64,000 nucleotides of DNA. Source: Planctomycetota bacterium (GTDB lineage: Bacteria > Planctomycetota > UBA1135 > GCA-002686595). Location: positions 222,450 through 286,449 of the forward strand of contig JADHOC010000002.1 in the NCBI GenBank assembly GCA_016779205.1, written 5' to 3'. Positions within the stretch are counted from its first letter, which is position 1, and each line of letters starts with the position of its first letter. Positions 44,401 through 53,453 of the stretch are shown here, piece by piece. The position numbers and the translations under genes are program-made. Below the pieces are notes generated by a model that did no database searches, was not told the DNA's origin, and saw only the letters and a list, made by a program, of their open reading frames with translations.

Positions 44401-47142
44401 TTGGCGCGAAAGAAGACAAAGAAGAAGGGAGCCCGAGGGGCTGATCGAGGCCGCTGGCGACAGCTTGCGGCCAGCCTCGTCATGGGCGAGCCCCTGGACG
44501 ACGAGTCGTCCGCGCGAATCCGCGAGCTCGGTGGTCTGGCGCTTGTCGGAACGTCCATCTGGATGCTGCTCTCCATGGTGACGTTCAGCACTCCGCTGGC
44601 CGCGGCCCCGGAGGGCGCCAACCTGGGCGGGCGCCTCGGGCACTTCGTCGCCAACGGCGCCTTCTGTGCCATCGGGCTCTCTGGCTACCTGCTGGCGATC
44701 CTGGGCATCTTCTGGGGCGCGATCGTGGTCGCGCGCCGCGAGATCCGGATGCCGATGCTGCGCTTCCTCGGCGTGGTCTGCTTCGTCCTCTCGACCGCCT
44801 TTGTGCTCGATCTGGGGTTCGGGACGGACCTTGAGACCCGGGAGGCCTTCCTGGCCACCCAGGACGAGCTCAGCCAGGCGGGCGGGGACGCGGTGATGTC
44901 CAGGCTGTCGCCCGACCTGCCCTACGGTCCGGGCGGCTGGCTCGCCTTCGTGTCCAACGGCGGCCTGGTCGATCGCTTCGGACAGCTTGGCCTGTGGGTC
45001 GTGCTGCTCACGATGGCCGTGATCTCCGCCCTCCTCGCCACGGAGATGGCGTTCTACACGGCCATCACCGCCTTCGGGGAGTGGCTCGAGGATCGGCGCG
45101 AGCGCATGGGGGAGCACACCTTCCCCGCGGTGGCTGGCTGGACCAAGAGACTCCTCCTCGGGATCTGGGACTTCCTCCGGGGCGCGGACCTGGCCCCAGG
45201 CTCTGGCAAGGGCGGGAAGAAGGGCGGCAAGGCTGGCACCAGCCGGTCCAAGCGCAAGAGCACCCCCAAGCCCAAGAGCGATCCCCTCCCCGACCTCGAC
45301 GCCCTCGATGACGTGGAGGACATCGAAGATGAGGAGGAAGAGGAGGAGTACGAGTACGAGTACGTCGACGAGGACGGGAACCCCGTGGACCCCGACGAGC
45401 TCGAAGAGGGTGAGTGGGACGAGGAGGAGTGGGAAGAAGAGGAGATCGAGGAGGAGGAGCCGGAGGTCATCCAGCCCGCCGCCAAGAAGAGCCGCTCCCG
45501 TTCCAAGAAGAAGGCGGCCGCCGAGGCTGAGCCCGAGCCGGAACTCGACTTCGATGAGGCGGAGGTCTCCGCCAAGGCGAAGCGCGCCGCTGCGGCCGCG
45601 GCGAAGCGCGCCTCGACCATCAGTCAGCCCATCTACGAGCCCCCGACCCCGCCCCCTGGTCCCTGGGAGCTGCCCTCCTTCGAGCTGCTCGAGGCCCCCA
45701 GCGGCGGCGCCCGGGTGGACAAGGACTTCCTCGAGAACAGCGCGCAGAACCTCGAGAACGCCCTCCGGAGCTTCCGGGTGGACGCCGAGGTGGTCGGCGC
45801 TCAGGTCGGCCCCGCGGTGACCATGTTCGAGCTGACGGTCACCCAGGGCACGCGCATGAACAAGGTGACGGCCCTCGCCCAGGAGATCGCGGCCACCCTG
45901 CGCGCGCGCAGCGTCCGGATCATCGCGCCGATCCCCGGCAAGAGCACCATCGGCGTGGAGGTCCCCAACAAGGACCGGCGGACCGTCCGGATCTCCGAGC
46001 TGGTCACCCAGGAGGCGTACGACAACGACGTCATGGCGCTGCCGCTGTTCCTCGGCATGGACGCCGAGGGCAAGTCCATCGTGGAGGACCTCGCGCGCGC
46101 GCCGCACATGCTGATCGCGGGCACCACGGGCTCGGGTAAGTCCGTGTGCATCAACACGATCATCGCGAGCATCATGCTCACACGCTCGCCCCACGACGTG
46201 AAGCTGATCCTGATCGACCCGAAGATGGTCGAGCTCTCGATCTTCCAGAACATCCCGCACCTGGAGCTCCCCGTCGTCACCGACATGAAGCAGGCGACCA
46301 ACGTCTTGCTCTGGGCGGTCGAGAAGATGGAGAGCCGCTACGAGCTCTTCAACAACGCCGGCGTCAAGAACATCAAGGCGTTCAACAAGCTCGGCGAGGA
46401 CAAGCTGAGGGAGCGCCTCGGGGACGACTTCAACGAGGAGTACACCCCGCGTCACGTGCCCTACATCGTGTTCGTCATCGACGAGATGGCGGACCTGATG
46501 ATGCAGTCGAAGAAGGAGGCGGAGCAGGCCATCGCGCGCCTCGCCCAGAAGGCGCGGGCCGTGGGTATCCACGTGATCGTCGCCACCCAGCGCCCGAGCA
46601 CCGACGTGATCACGGGCCTGATCAAGGGCAACCTGCCCACGCGAATCGCCTTCCAGGTGGCGTCGAAGATCGACAGCCGCGTGATCCTCGACCAGATGGG
46701 GGCGGAGAAGCTCCTCGGTCAGGGCGACATGCTCTACACGCCGCCCCAGTCGAGCCAGCTCGTCCGGGTGCAGGGCGCCCTCGTGGAGGACCACGAGCTC
46801 CAGGCCCTCGTGGACCACGTCTGTGAGAAGGCCGCCCCGAACTTCGACCAGCAGCTCGTCCAGACCGCCACCGGCACGGCGCCCCCGGGCTCCGTGAACC
46901 AGGGGGGCGAGAAGGCCGATGAGATGTTCAACGAGGCCGTTTCTGTCGTCCTCAAGTACCGTCGAGGCTCCGCCAGCCTCCTCCAGAGGGCGCTGGGCAT
47001 CGGGTACACCCGGGCCTCGCGGCTGATCGATCAGATGAGCGATGCCGGGATCCTCGGCCCCCACATGGGGTCGAAGGCCCGGGAGATCTTCATGACCCTC
47101 GAGGACTGGGAGGAGAACCAGGCCAACCTGGACAAGGCTTGA
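44401..47142 (+). CDS. ftsK: DNA translocase FtsK/SpoIIIE
   Basis: 913 residues from the TTG at 44401, preceded by GGAGAAG with a 5-base spacer (a TTG at 44371 has no such site). Four to five N-terminal membrane segments (about 41-235) tether it to the septum. The linker (about 290-430) is strongly acidic with EYEYEYVDEDGNP, then Lys/Arg/Ala-rich. The motor has Walker A AGTTGSGKSVCI (about 572-583), Walker B YIVFVIDEMADLMM and ATQRPSTDVITGLIKGN. The gamma winged helix ends the protein (about 840-900, EMFNEAVSVVLKYRRGSAS and LGIGYTRASRLIDQM). It pumps chromosome ends to the dif site and activates XerCD. The next gene encodes a motor-less relative. Confidence 0.96.
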   Translation: MARKKTKKKGARGADRGRWRQLAASLVMGEPLDDESSARIRELGGLALVGTSIWMLLSMVTFSTPLAAAPEGANLGGRLGHFVANGAFCAIGLSGYLLAILGIFWGAIVVARREIRMPMLRFLGVVCFVLSTAFVLDLGFGTDLETREAFLATQDELSQAGGDAVMSRLSPDLPYGPGGWLAFVSNGGLVDRFGQLGLWVVLLTMAVISALLATEMAFYTAITAFGEWLEDRRERMGEHTFPAVAGWTKRLLLGIWDFLRGADLAPGSGKGGKKGGKAGTSRSKRKSTPKPKSDPLPDLDALDDVEDIEDEEEEEEYEYEYVDEDGNPVDPDELEEGEWDEEEWEEEEIEEEEPEVIQPAAKKSRSRSKKKAAAEAEPEPELDFDEAEVSAKAKRAAAAAAKRASTISQPIYEPPTPPPGPWELPSFELLEAPSGGARVDKDFLENSAQNLENALRSFRVDAEVVGAQVGPAVTMFELTVTQGTRMNKVTALAQEIAATLRARSVRIIAPIPGKSTIGVEVPNKDRRTVRISELVTQEAYDNDVMALPLFLGMDAEGKSIVEDLARAPHMLIAGTTGSGKSVCINTIIASIMLTRSPHDVKLILIDPKMVELSIFQNIPHLELPVVTDMKQATNVLLWAVEKMESRYELFNNAGVKNIKAFNKLGEDKLRERLGDDFNEEYTPRHVPYIVFVIDEMADLMMQSKKEAEQAIARLAQKARAVGIHVIVATQRPSTDVITGLIKGNLPTRIAFQVASKIDSRVILDQMGAEKLLGQGDMLYTPPQSSQLVRVQGALVEDHELQALVDHVCEKAAPNFDQQLVQTATGTAPPGSVNQGGEKADEMFNEAVSVVLKYRRGSASLLQRALGIGYTRASRLIDQMSDAGILGPHMGSKAREIFMTLEDWEENQANLDKA

Positions 47143-47157
47143 TGAGCCAACCGACCC

Positions 47158-49470
47158 ATGAAGGAAGATCCTCGTAAGCGCGGCGCGGCACGGGTTCCCT
47201 CCAGGGGACCCGAGCTCCTCGGCGGCGCCCTGTTCCTCGCGGGCTGCCTGCCGGCAGTCGCGCTCCTCAAGGCCCTCCGTGATGGCACGGACCTGACGTC
47301 GGACGGCCTGGGTGGAACGGCCGCCCTCGCCGCTCGGATCGCGGCCTGGGTCGGGCCCTGGCCCGGCCTGATGATGGCCGGCGCCATCGCAGGCTTCGGA
47401 GCCATGGCGGTCCTGGGCGCGATCCGTACTGACCTCCTGCGCCGGGTGGTCGGGGTCGGGGTCTGCGGCCTCGGCGTCGCCCTCATCTCCAGCGCCCTGG
47501 CCGCGGGCTCGGGCGGACGGATCGGGGACGGAACCGGCGCCCGCCTGGCGGAGGCGGTGGGGCCCTGGGCCGGGATCCTCGCGGGGCTCGGCGTGGTGGT
47601 GGTGGCCCTCTGGCTGGCGTTCGCCCGGACGCCCAAGACCGGCTCGAGGACCCTCGCGGTCTCGCTGGACGGGCCCGAGCTCCGTCGCGCCAGCGCGGCG
47701 CGGCCTGGCCCGGACGTGAAGGAGATCGACGCCCCGCGCCGGAAGCGGCGACGCAAGAACCCGGCGGCCGAGACGACCGGCAGCACCCCGGCGGCGAAGA
47801 TCCACCAGCACGAGCTCCCCCAGCCCGAGGCGGCAGAGCCCGAGGCGGTGGAGTCCGGCGCGATGGAGTCCGACGCGACGGAGTCCAACGCGACGGAGCC
47901 CGAAGCGGTCGCGACCCCGCAGCCGCCTGCGCCTCGCGTGGCCGAGCCTGCCGAGGCGGAGGCCTCCCAGGAAGAGCCCGCTCGGACGAGCATGCCCGGG
48001 CTGGACCGCGAGCCCGATCCGGTGGTGGACGGGCCCTCATCGGGCGCGCAGGAGGGGGGACTCTCCCTCACGGCGATCACGGGCTGGTTCGGCGGCCTGG
48101 CCGCCTCGATCGGGGCCCGGTGGGGCCGCAAGAGGCCTCGCGTCGCCATGCCGACGCCGCGCAAGAGCGAGCCCAAGACCCTCGGCGATGCCCTCGTGCG
48201 GGGTGAGGCGGAGGGGGTCTCCCACGACGAGGCCGCCGCGCTCGCCCCCGACGGTGACACCCTCGCGTACATGGAGGAGGTCTGGCGCAAGGCGTCGGAG
48301 AGCCTCGAGCAGGTGGAACCCGTCCCCCCGTCCCCCTACCCCGAGGACCCGCGGCTGAAGGGAGAGATTCCGCCCGGGACCACGCCCCTCGGCGGATCGG
48401 GCGCCAGTTCACCGGAGGCTGCCGCGGTGGCGCCCCCCGCCCGCGAGCCTGCCCCTGCCGCAGGCCCCCACGCGGAGGTCGCCCCCTTCGACCTGATGGA
48501 CGACGAGGAGCATGGGCCCGCGGGGTCGGAGGGGCTGCTTCCCCCGGCGTCCACCAGCTTCGACCCGCCGGTATCCGAGGGGGCCACCCTCGATCTCCCC
48601 GGGGGGGTCGCTCCCATCCGTCCGGAGGACGTGGAGGGGATTGCCCTGCCGCGTCCCCCTGCCTCCTGGGAGGCGGGCTTCGAGGACGAGAGCCCGTCGG
48701 ACTCCGACGGGACCTGGACCCGTGGCGAGACCTCGGCGGCTGGAGACTCTCTGGAGGCCGAGGAGCAGGCGGCTGAGGCCGAGGAAGAGCCGCCGGTGGA
48801 GGCCGAGGCAGGCGCTCTCGAGGTCGAGGTCACCGACGAGGCGACGGAGGCCGAGACCGACGACGAAGAGGAGACCCCCGCGGAGGTGGCTTCCTCGGAC
48901 GACGAGGTCGACGAGGAGGAGCCTGGGGAGGAAGAGGGCGAAGAAGAGGTCGAGTACGAGTACGTCGACGAGGACGGCAACCCGATCGACATCTCCTCCC
49001 TCGAGGACGGCGACTACGAGCTCGTCGATGAAGACGAGTACGAGGAGGTCGAAGAAGAGGACGACGCCGAGTACGAGGAGGCCGATGAGGAAGAGGCCGC
49101 CGAATACGAGGAGGAGGACGAAGACGAGGAGGAGGATGAGGAGGACGGTCCCGACGCGTCCTTCGACGATGGGGAGGAGTACGAGGAGGCGGATGAGGAC
49201 GAGGAGCCCGTGGTCCTCGAGCCCCAGTCCCCGCCCCCCCTGGCCTCATCCCAGTCCGAGCGCCTCCTCAACGCAGGTCGAGTCCTGGTCCGTCAGGGCC
49301 GGGTCGCCGTTTCCGTTCTCCAGCAGGAGCTGGACATGGAGTTCGACGAGGCCTGCGAGCTTCTTGACCAGCTTCAGGCGGAGGGGCTGATCGGCCCGTA
49401 CAAGGGGGGGAAGAAGCGTGATATCCTCCTGAGCGAGGAGGAGTGGGAGGACCACTTCGCCCGCTCCTGA
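47158..49470 (+). CDS. Motor-less FtsK-like membrane protein with C-terminal gamma domain
   Basis: 770 residues, 15 bases after ftsK. Four N-terminal membrane segments (about 20-40, 75-96, 99-121, 137-157) mimic FtsK. A 540-residue linker follows: basic near 190-205, Pro/Ala/Glu-rich, then highly acidic (about 540-690) with EYEYVDEDGNP, the same motif as in the FtsK linker. The last 71 residues (about 700-770) align with the FtsK gamma winged helix: LLNAGRVLVRQGRVAVSVLQ, ELLDQLQAEGLIGPYKGG and LLSEEEWED beside LTQ-like FtsK LIDQMSDAGILGPHMGS and MTLEDWEE. No Walker A, Walker B or other motor motif exists anywhere. It is probably a partner of FtsK or XerD at the septum; function is unproven. 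Confidence 0.85.
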   Translation: MKEDPRKRGAARVPSRGPELLGGALFLAGCLPAVALLKALRDGTDLTSDGLGGTAALAARIAAWVGPWPGLMMAGAIAGFGAMAVLGAIRTDLLRRVVGVGVCGLGVALISSALAAGSGGRIGDGTGARLAEAVGPWAGILAGLGVVVVALWLAFARTPKTGSRTLAVSLDGPELRRASAARPGPDVKEIDAPRRKRRRKNPAAETTGSTPAAKIHQHELPQPEAAEPEAVESGAMESDATESNATEPEAVATPQPPAPRVAEPAEAEASQEEPARTSMPGLDREPDPVVDGPSSGAQEGGLSLTAITGWFGGLAASIGARWGRKRPRVAMPTPRKSEPKTLGDALVRGEAEGVSHDEAAALAPDGDTLAYMEEVWRKASESLEQVEPVPPSPYPEDPRLKGEIPPGTTPLGGSGASSPEAAAVAPPAREPAPAAGPHAEVAPFDLMDDEEHGPAGSEGLLPPASTSFDPPVSEGATLDLPGGVAPIRPEDVEGIALPRPPASWEAGFEDESPSDSDGTWTRGETSAAGDSLEAEEQAAEAEEEPPVEAEAGALEVEVTDEATEAETDDEEETPAEVASSDDEVDEEEPGEEEGEEEVEYEYVDEDGNPIDISSLEDGDYELVDEDEYEEVEEEDDAEYEEADEEEAAEYEEEDEDEEEDEEDGPDASFDDGEEYEEADEDEEPVVLEPQSPPPLASSQSERLLNAGRVLVRQGRVAVSVLQQELDMEFDEACELLDQLQAEGLIGPYKGGKKRDILLSEEEWEDHFARS

Positions 49471-49487
49471 TCTGACCTCTGCTCCCC

Positions 49488-50846
49488 TTGACAGTCCGTC
49501 CCGCCGACCGAGTGGCCCTGATTCACCTCGGGTGCGCCAGGAATCTGATCGACTCCGAGCTGATCCTCGGGCGGATGGCGGAAGAAGGGCTGGTCGTCAC
49601 GGGTGACCCTTCCGAGGCCCACACGGTGGTCCTGAACACTTGCTCCTTCATCGGGCCGGCGAGGGAGGAGAGCCACGGAGCGATCCGCGACCTGGTGGAG
49701 CGCAAGCAGGCCGGGGACCTGGGCGCCGTGGTCGTCGCCGGCTGCCTGGTCCAGCGCTACCGCCGGACCCTCGAGCGCCAGTACCCGGACGTGGACATGT
49801 TCGCGGAGATCAGCGACTACCGCGCGCTCGCCCGGAACATCCGGAACCTCTCGGAGGGGGAGAAGCACCAGCGCTACCTCGAGGGGCCCGGGCTCCGCGA
49901 GCCGCGGCGTGAGGGGGCTCGCCTGCTCGCCACGCCAGGGAGCTATGCCTACCTGCGGATCTCCCACGGCTGCGACCACACCTGCTCGTTCTGTGCCATT
50001 CCCTCCATCCGCGGGCCCCACCGGTCGAAGCGCCCCTCCGCCGTCCTCGAGGAGGCGGAGGAGCTGATCGCAGCGGGCGTCAAGGAGCTCGTCCTCGTGG
50101 CGGAGGACTCCACCGCCTGGGGGCGGGACCTGGGGACAGAGCTGCCAGCGCTCGTGGAGTCCCTCGCGGACCTCGACGGCGACGCCCGCCTGAGGGTCAT
50201 GTACGCCTATCCCAACCGGTTCCCGTGGGACCTCGCCCCGCTGCTCGCGGAGCACCCCAAGGTCCTCCCCTACCTGGACATCCCGGTGCAGCACGCGGCG
50301 ACGCCTGTGCTGCGGGCCATGCGCCGGGCGGGCAGCGGCGATCAGGTCCGCAGGACGCTGGATCGGCTGCGCACCGAGGTCCCTGATCTGACCCTGCGGA
50401 CCACGGTCCTGCTCGGCTTCCCGGGGGAGACCGACCAGGACGCGGAGGAGGTCGTCGACCTCGTCCGGGAGTTCGGGCTGTCCCGGGTCGGCGCCTTCAC
50501 GTACTCCCCCGAGGAGGGGACGCCGGGCTTCGATCTGGACGGTAGCGTCCCCGAGGACGTGGCCATGGCGCGCCGGGACGCGGTGCTCGCCGAGCGGGAC
50601 GCGCAGCTGGCCCGGACCCAGACCGGGGCGATCGGCACGGAGGTGGAGGTCCTCGTGGACGAGCCCCCCGACCCGGACGGCGGGGTCATCGTCGGCCGCT
50701 CGCTCCATGACGCCCCCGAGGTGGACATGGTCACCTTCGCCGAGGCGCCCGAGGCTGCCGTGGGCGACAGGATCCGCGTGCGCATCGAGGCCACGGACGA
50801 GGAGCACAACTGGATCGCCACCCAGGTGGACGGAGACCGAGCATGA
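49488..50846 (+). CDS. rimO: Ribosomal protein S12 methylthiotransferase RimO
   Basis: 452 residues from a TTG at 49488. It adds a methylthio group to the conserved Asp of ribosomal protein S12. The N-terminal UPF0004 domain has three cluster cysteines (LGCARNLID, NTCSFI, AGCLVQRY). The radical SAM core has the CxxxCxxC motif in CDHTCSFCAIPSIRGP, and VQHAATPVLRAMRR plus TTVLLGFPGETDQD are typical. A TRAM domain closes the protein (about 375-450). Choice of RimO over MiaB rests on LGCARNLID and SIRGPHRSKRP. Its stop overlaps pgsA (ATGA), a widespread pairing. Confidence 0.95.
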   Translation: MTVRPADRVALIHLGCARNLIDSELILGRMAEEGLVVTGDPSEAHTVVLNTCSFIGPAREESHGAIRDLVERKQAGDLGAVVVAGCLVQRYRRTLERQYPDVDMFAEISDYRALARNIRNLSEGEKHQRYLEGPGLREPRREGARLLATPGSYAYLRISHGCDHTCSFCAIPSIRGPHRSKRPSAVLEEAEELIAAGVKELVLVAEDSTAWGRDLGTELPALVESLADLDGDARLRVMYAYPNRFPWDLAPLLAEHPKVLPYLDIPVQHAATPVLRAMRRAGSGDQVRRTLDRLRTEVPDLTLRTTVLLGFPGETDQDAEEVVDLVREFGLSRVGAFTYSPEEGTPGFDLDGSVPEDVAMARRDAVLAERDAQLARTQTGAIGTEVEVLVDEPPDPDGGVIVGRSLHDAPEVDMVTFAEAPEAAVGDRIRVRIEATDEEHNWIATQVDGDRA

Positions 50847-51475
50847 CCGCAGCGGACCGCGACGGCGTCTTCGCCCACTGGCCCAACCGGATCACGATGA
50901 TCCGCTTCGCCGGCTCCCTGGTTCTCTTCGCCATCTTCGCCATATGGGGTGACGTGGACGCCGCGGCCATCGAGCAGGACCGCGCGCCCTTCTTCGTCGC
51001 CTTCTGGCTCTTCGTCGTGGTCGCCGCCACCGATTACCTCGACGGCTACCTCGCGCGGAGGGATCAGATCATCACCGCCTTCGGGCGGATCGCGGACCCC
51101 TTCACGGACAAGGTGCTGATCCTCGGCTCCATGGTCTACCTGTGCGTCATGCCCTGGTCCGCCGACCGGCTCCCGGCGACCTACGTCGTGGTGATCCTCG
51201 CCCGGGAGTTCCTCGTCACGGGCCTGCGCGGCTACATCGAGAGCCTGGGGCGTGAGTTCCCCGCGGACGGGTTCGGCAAGATCAAGATGATCGTGCAGAG
51301 CATCGCGGTGGGCGGCCTCATCTGGCTGGAGGCCTTCCCCTGGCCGGACGCCTGGTTCAGCTTCTGGGACGTGTTCGTTCGCGGCCTCGTGCTGCTCACG
51401 CTCGTGACCACCATCGGCTCCGGCGTCACCTATTGCCTGCGCACCCGGGACATCCTCCGGGAGGTCGACGCTTGA
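50843..51475 (+). CDS. pgsA: CDP-diacylglycerol-glycerol-3-phosphate 3-phosphatidyltransferase
   Basis: 210 residues with about five membrane segments. The CDP-alcohol phosphotransferase signature is complete: DYLDGYLARRDQIITAFGR followed by IADPFTDK (D-x2-DG-x2-AR-x8-G-x3-D-x3-D). It makes phosphatidylglycerophosphate from CDP-diacylglycerol in the inner membrane. The neighbour pgpA, whose TTG start overlaps its stop (TTGA), removes the phosphate, so the two genes give phosphatidylglycerol. Family members include PgsA and PssA; the pairing with pgpA favours PgsA. Confidence 0.92.
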   Translation: MTAADRDGVFAHWPNRITMIRFAGSLVLFAIFAIWGDVDAAAIEQDRAPFFVAFWLFVVVAATDYLDGYLARRDQIITAFGRIADPFTDKVLILGSMVYLCVMPWSADRLPATYVVVILAREFLVTGLRGYIESLGREFPADGFGKIKMIVQSIAVGGLIWLEAFPWPDAWFSFWDVFVRGLVLLTLVTTIGSGVTYCLRTRDILREVDA

Positions 51476-52032
51476 GCGCAGAGGGCACCCGCTGGACCCC
51501 GAAGGCGGTCGCCTGCATGGGCGTGTCCACCTTCGGCGGGCTCGGCCTCGCACCGGTGGCACCGGGTACCTTCGGGACCCTCGGCGGCGTGCTGGTGGCC
51601 TGGCTGCTTTCCGGGACGCCGAACTTCCTGCTGTCGGTCCTGGTGGCAGCGCTCGCCTTCTACGTCCTCGGCCGCGCCGTGGCGCCCTGGGCCGAGGCGC
51701 ACGCGGGCAAGGACCCCGGCTTCTTCGTGGTGGACGAGGTGATCGGCTACCTGGTCACGGTGGCGTGGGTGGGCGCCCCGACGCCCCTGGCGCTCTTCGT
51801 GGCGTTCGTGGTCTTCCGCTTCTTCGACATCGCCAAGCCGCCGCCCGTGAAGCGCTTCGAGCGCATCCCCGGGGGGGACGGGATCCTCCTCGACGATGTG
51901 GTCGCGGGTGTCTATGGCCTCGCGGTCATGGCGCTGCTTCGCACCTTCCTCCTGGAGCCTGGGGCGTGGAGCCTCGGCGCCGGAGAGGAGCTCACCGGGG
52001 CCCTCGGCGCGCTCGGCGCCCCGCTGTTCTGA
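51472..52032 (+). CDS. pgpA: Phosphatidylglycerophosphatase A
   Basis: 186 residues from the TTG at 51472 that overlaps the pgsA stop. PgpA motifs: LGLAPVAPGTFGTLGGV, FFVVDEVIGYLVT and the long FRFFDIAKPPPVKRFER with IPGGDGILLDDVVAGVYG, which hold the acidic metal ligands. Four hydrophobic segments place it in the inner membrane. It dephosphorylates phosphatidylglycerophosphate. Its stop and the next ATG overlap by one base (TGATG). Confidence 0.94.
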   Translation: MSAEGTRWTPKAVACMGVSTFGGLGLAPVAPGTFGTLGGVLVAWLLSGTPNFLLSVLVAALAFYVLGRAVAPWAEAHAGKDPGFFVVDEVIGYLVTVAWVGAPTPLALFVAFVVFRFFDIAKPPPVKRFERIPGGDGILLDDVVAGVYGLAVMALLRTFLLEPGAWSLGAGEELTGALGALGAPLF

Positions 52033-53453
52033 TGGCGCCCCCTCGTGAGGAGACGGGGCGGGAGCGCGGCGCCTCCCGCGGCATCGGGCTGAGGATCGCG
52101 CCGCGCTTCGTGGTCGCCATCATGATCCCGCTGACGCTGGTGTTGGTGGTGTTCTCCTACCTCCTGCTGGAGGCCACGGGCGAGATCCTGGGCACCGCGG
52201 TCGAGGACGCCCGCGACGAGGCGGCGGTGGCGCTGGCCGAGCATCAGGACGGGGACCTCCCCTTCACCCAGACGGACAGCAGCGCGGTGCGGGTCGCGCC
52301 AGGCATCCTCCGGGGCCGGGTGACCTTCACCTCCGAGAATCGAGGCGGCGAGGACGGCTACGCCTACTTCCGCGAGTCGCAGACGGAGAACCGGATCGTG
52401 GGTGTCACCGCGGCGGCGTCGGTGGACGACGACCCGCTCGCCAAGCTCTACGGCCTCGTCATCGCGCTCACGATGATCGTGCTGATGGTCGCCGCGGCGG
52501 TGGCGGTGGGCGTGGCCAACCGTGTGAGTCGGCCGATCACCTCGCTCGTGGACGACGTGAGGTCGATCGCCAACGGGAACCTCAACCACCGGGTGCGGGC
52601 CCACGGGGGCGGCGAGGTGGCGCTGCTGGCCGGCGCCATGGACCGCATGACCGAGTCCCTGCGCGAGGCCCGGGACGCCGAGGTGGAGCTCTCCGTGAGG
52701 GAGCGCGAGCGCGAGGTGGCCCTCGAGGTCCAGGAGGCGCTCCGCCCCACGGACATCCCCGTTCCCGACGGATACGACGTGGCCTCGGAGCACGTCGGTT
52801 CGGCCGAGCCGGGCGGAGACTTCCACGACTTCGTCGAGGCGGAAGACGGCCGCCTCGTCTTCTTCGCCTGCGACGTGAGCGGCGCTGGCGTGCCGGGCGC
52901 CCTCGTGGGTGCCATGGCGCGGGCCTATCTCAAGACCGCCTTTCGGAAGGGCGGGGCGCTGGAGGATGTCCTCAAGGGCGTGAACCGGATCCTCGCCGGC
53001 GAGGTCCGCAGGGGCATGTTCGTGACCGTCCTCGCCGCGGCCCTGGACCACGAACGCCATGAGCTGGAGGTGGTCTCCGCCGGCCACAAGCTCCCGCTCG
53101 TTCACTGGTCCAGGGAGGAGAACGTCATCCGGGCCATTCAGCCCGACGGCATCGCCCTCGGGTTCGACCGCGGCCCGGTCTTCGATCGGAGCATTTCCGC
53201 GCGTCAGGTCCCCCTGGCTCCGGGGGACCGCGTGGCGCTGGCGGGCACGGGCGCGGTCCGGGTGGCCTCCCTCGAGGGGGAGGAGATCGGGGAGAAGCGC
53301 TTCTACAAGCTCTTCCTTCGCAACGCGGAGGACGACACGGAGGTAGCGCTGGATGGGATCCTGACCGCGCTCGAGGCCTTCGCCGACGAGGAGCCGTTCC
53401 CGGCGGATGTGTCCATCATCGTGCTGGGTCGGGACCCCGAAGGCGCCGCCTGA
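52032..53453 (+). CDS. Membrane SpoIIE/RsbU-type PP2C phosphatase with HAMP domain
   Basis: 473 residues. A TM segment (about 24-47), an extracytoplasmic sensor of about 95 residues, a second TM (about 143-163) and a HAMP domain (NRVSRPITSLVDDVRSIANG) lead to the SpoIIE-like phosphatase. Metal-site motifs GGDFHDF and FACDVSGAGVPGALVGAMA are present and VSIIVL keeps its preceding Asp, but the usual TDG motif is replaced by GTGAVRV, which loses one conserved Asp. It would dephosphorylate an anti-sigma-factor antagonist in a partner-switching pathway, or be a reduced-activity version. No such partner gene is in the window. It is coupled to pgpA by overlap. Confidence 0.88.
   Translation: MAPPREETGRERGASRGIGLRIAPRFVVAIMIPLTLVLVVFSYLLLEATGEILGTAVEDARDEAAVALAEHQDGDLPFTQTDSSAVRVAPGILRGRVTFTSENRGGEDGYAYFRESQTENRIVGVTAAASVDDDPLAKLYGLVIALTMIVLMVAAAVAVGVANRVSRPITSLVDDVRSIANGNLNHRVRAHGGGEVALLAGAMDRMTESLREARDAEVELSVREREREVALEVQEALRPTDIPVPDGYDVASEHVGSAEPGGDFHDFVEAEDGRLVFFACDVSGAGVPGALVGAMARAYLKTAFRKGGALEDVLKGVNRILAGEVRRGMFVTVLAAALDHERHELEVVSAGHKLPLVHWSREENVIRAIQPDGIALGFDRGPVFDRSISARQVPLAPGDRVALAGTGAVRVASLEGEEIGEKRFYKLFLRNAEDDTEVALDGILTALEAFADEEPFPADVSIIVLGRDPEGAA

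Noticed and set aside
44131..47811. 1226-codon minus-strand open frame
   Set aside because: Antisense to ftsK, whose motor motifs are unambiguous.
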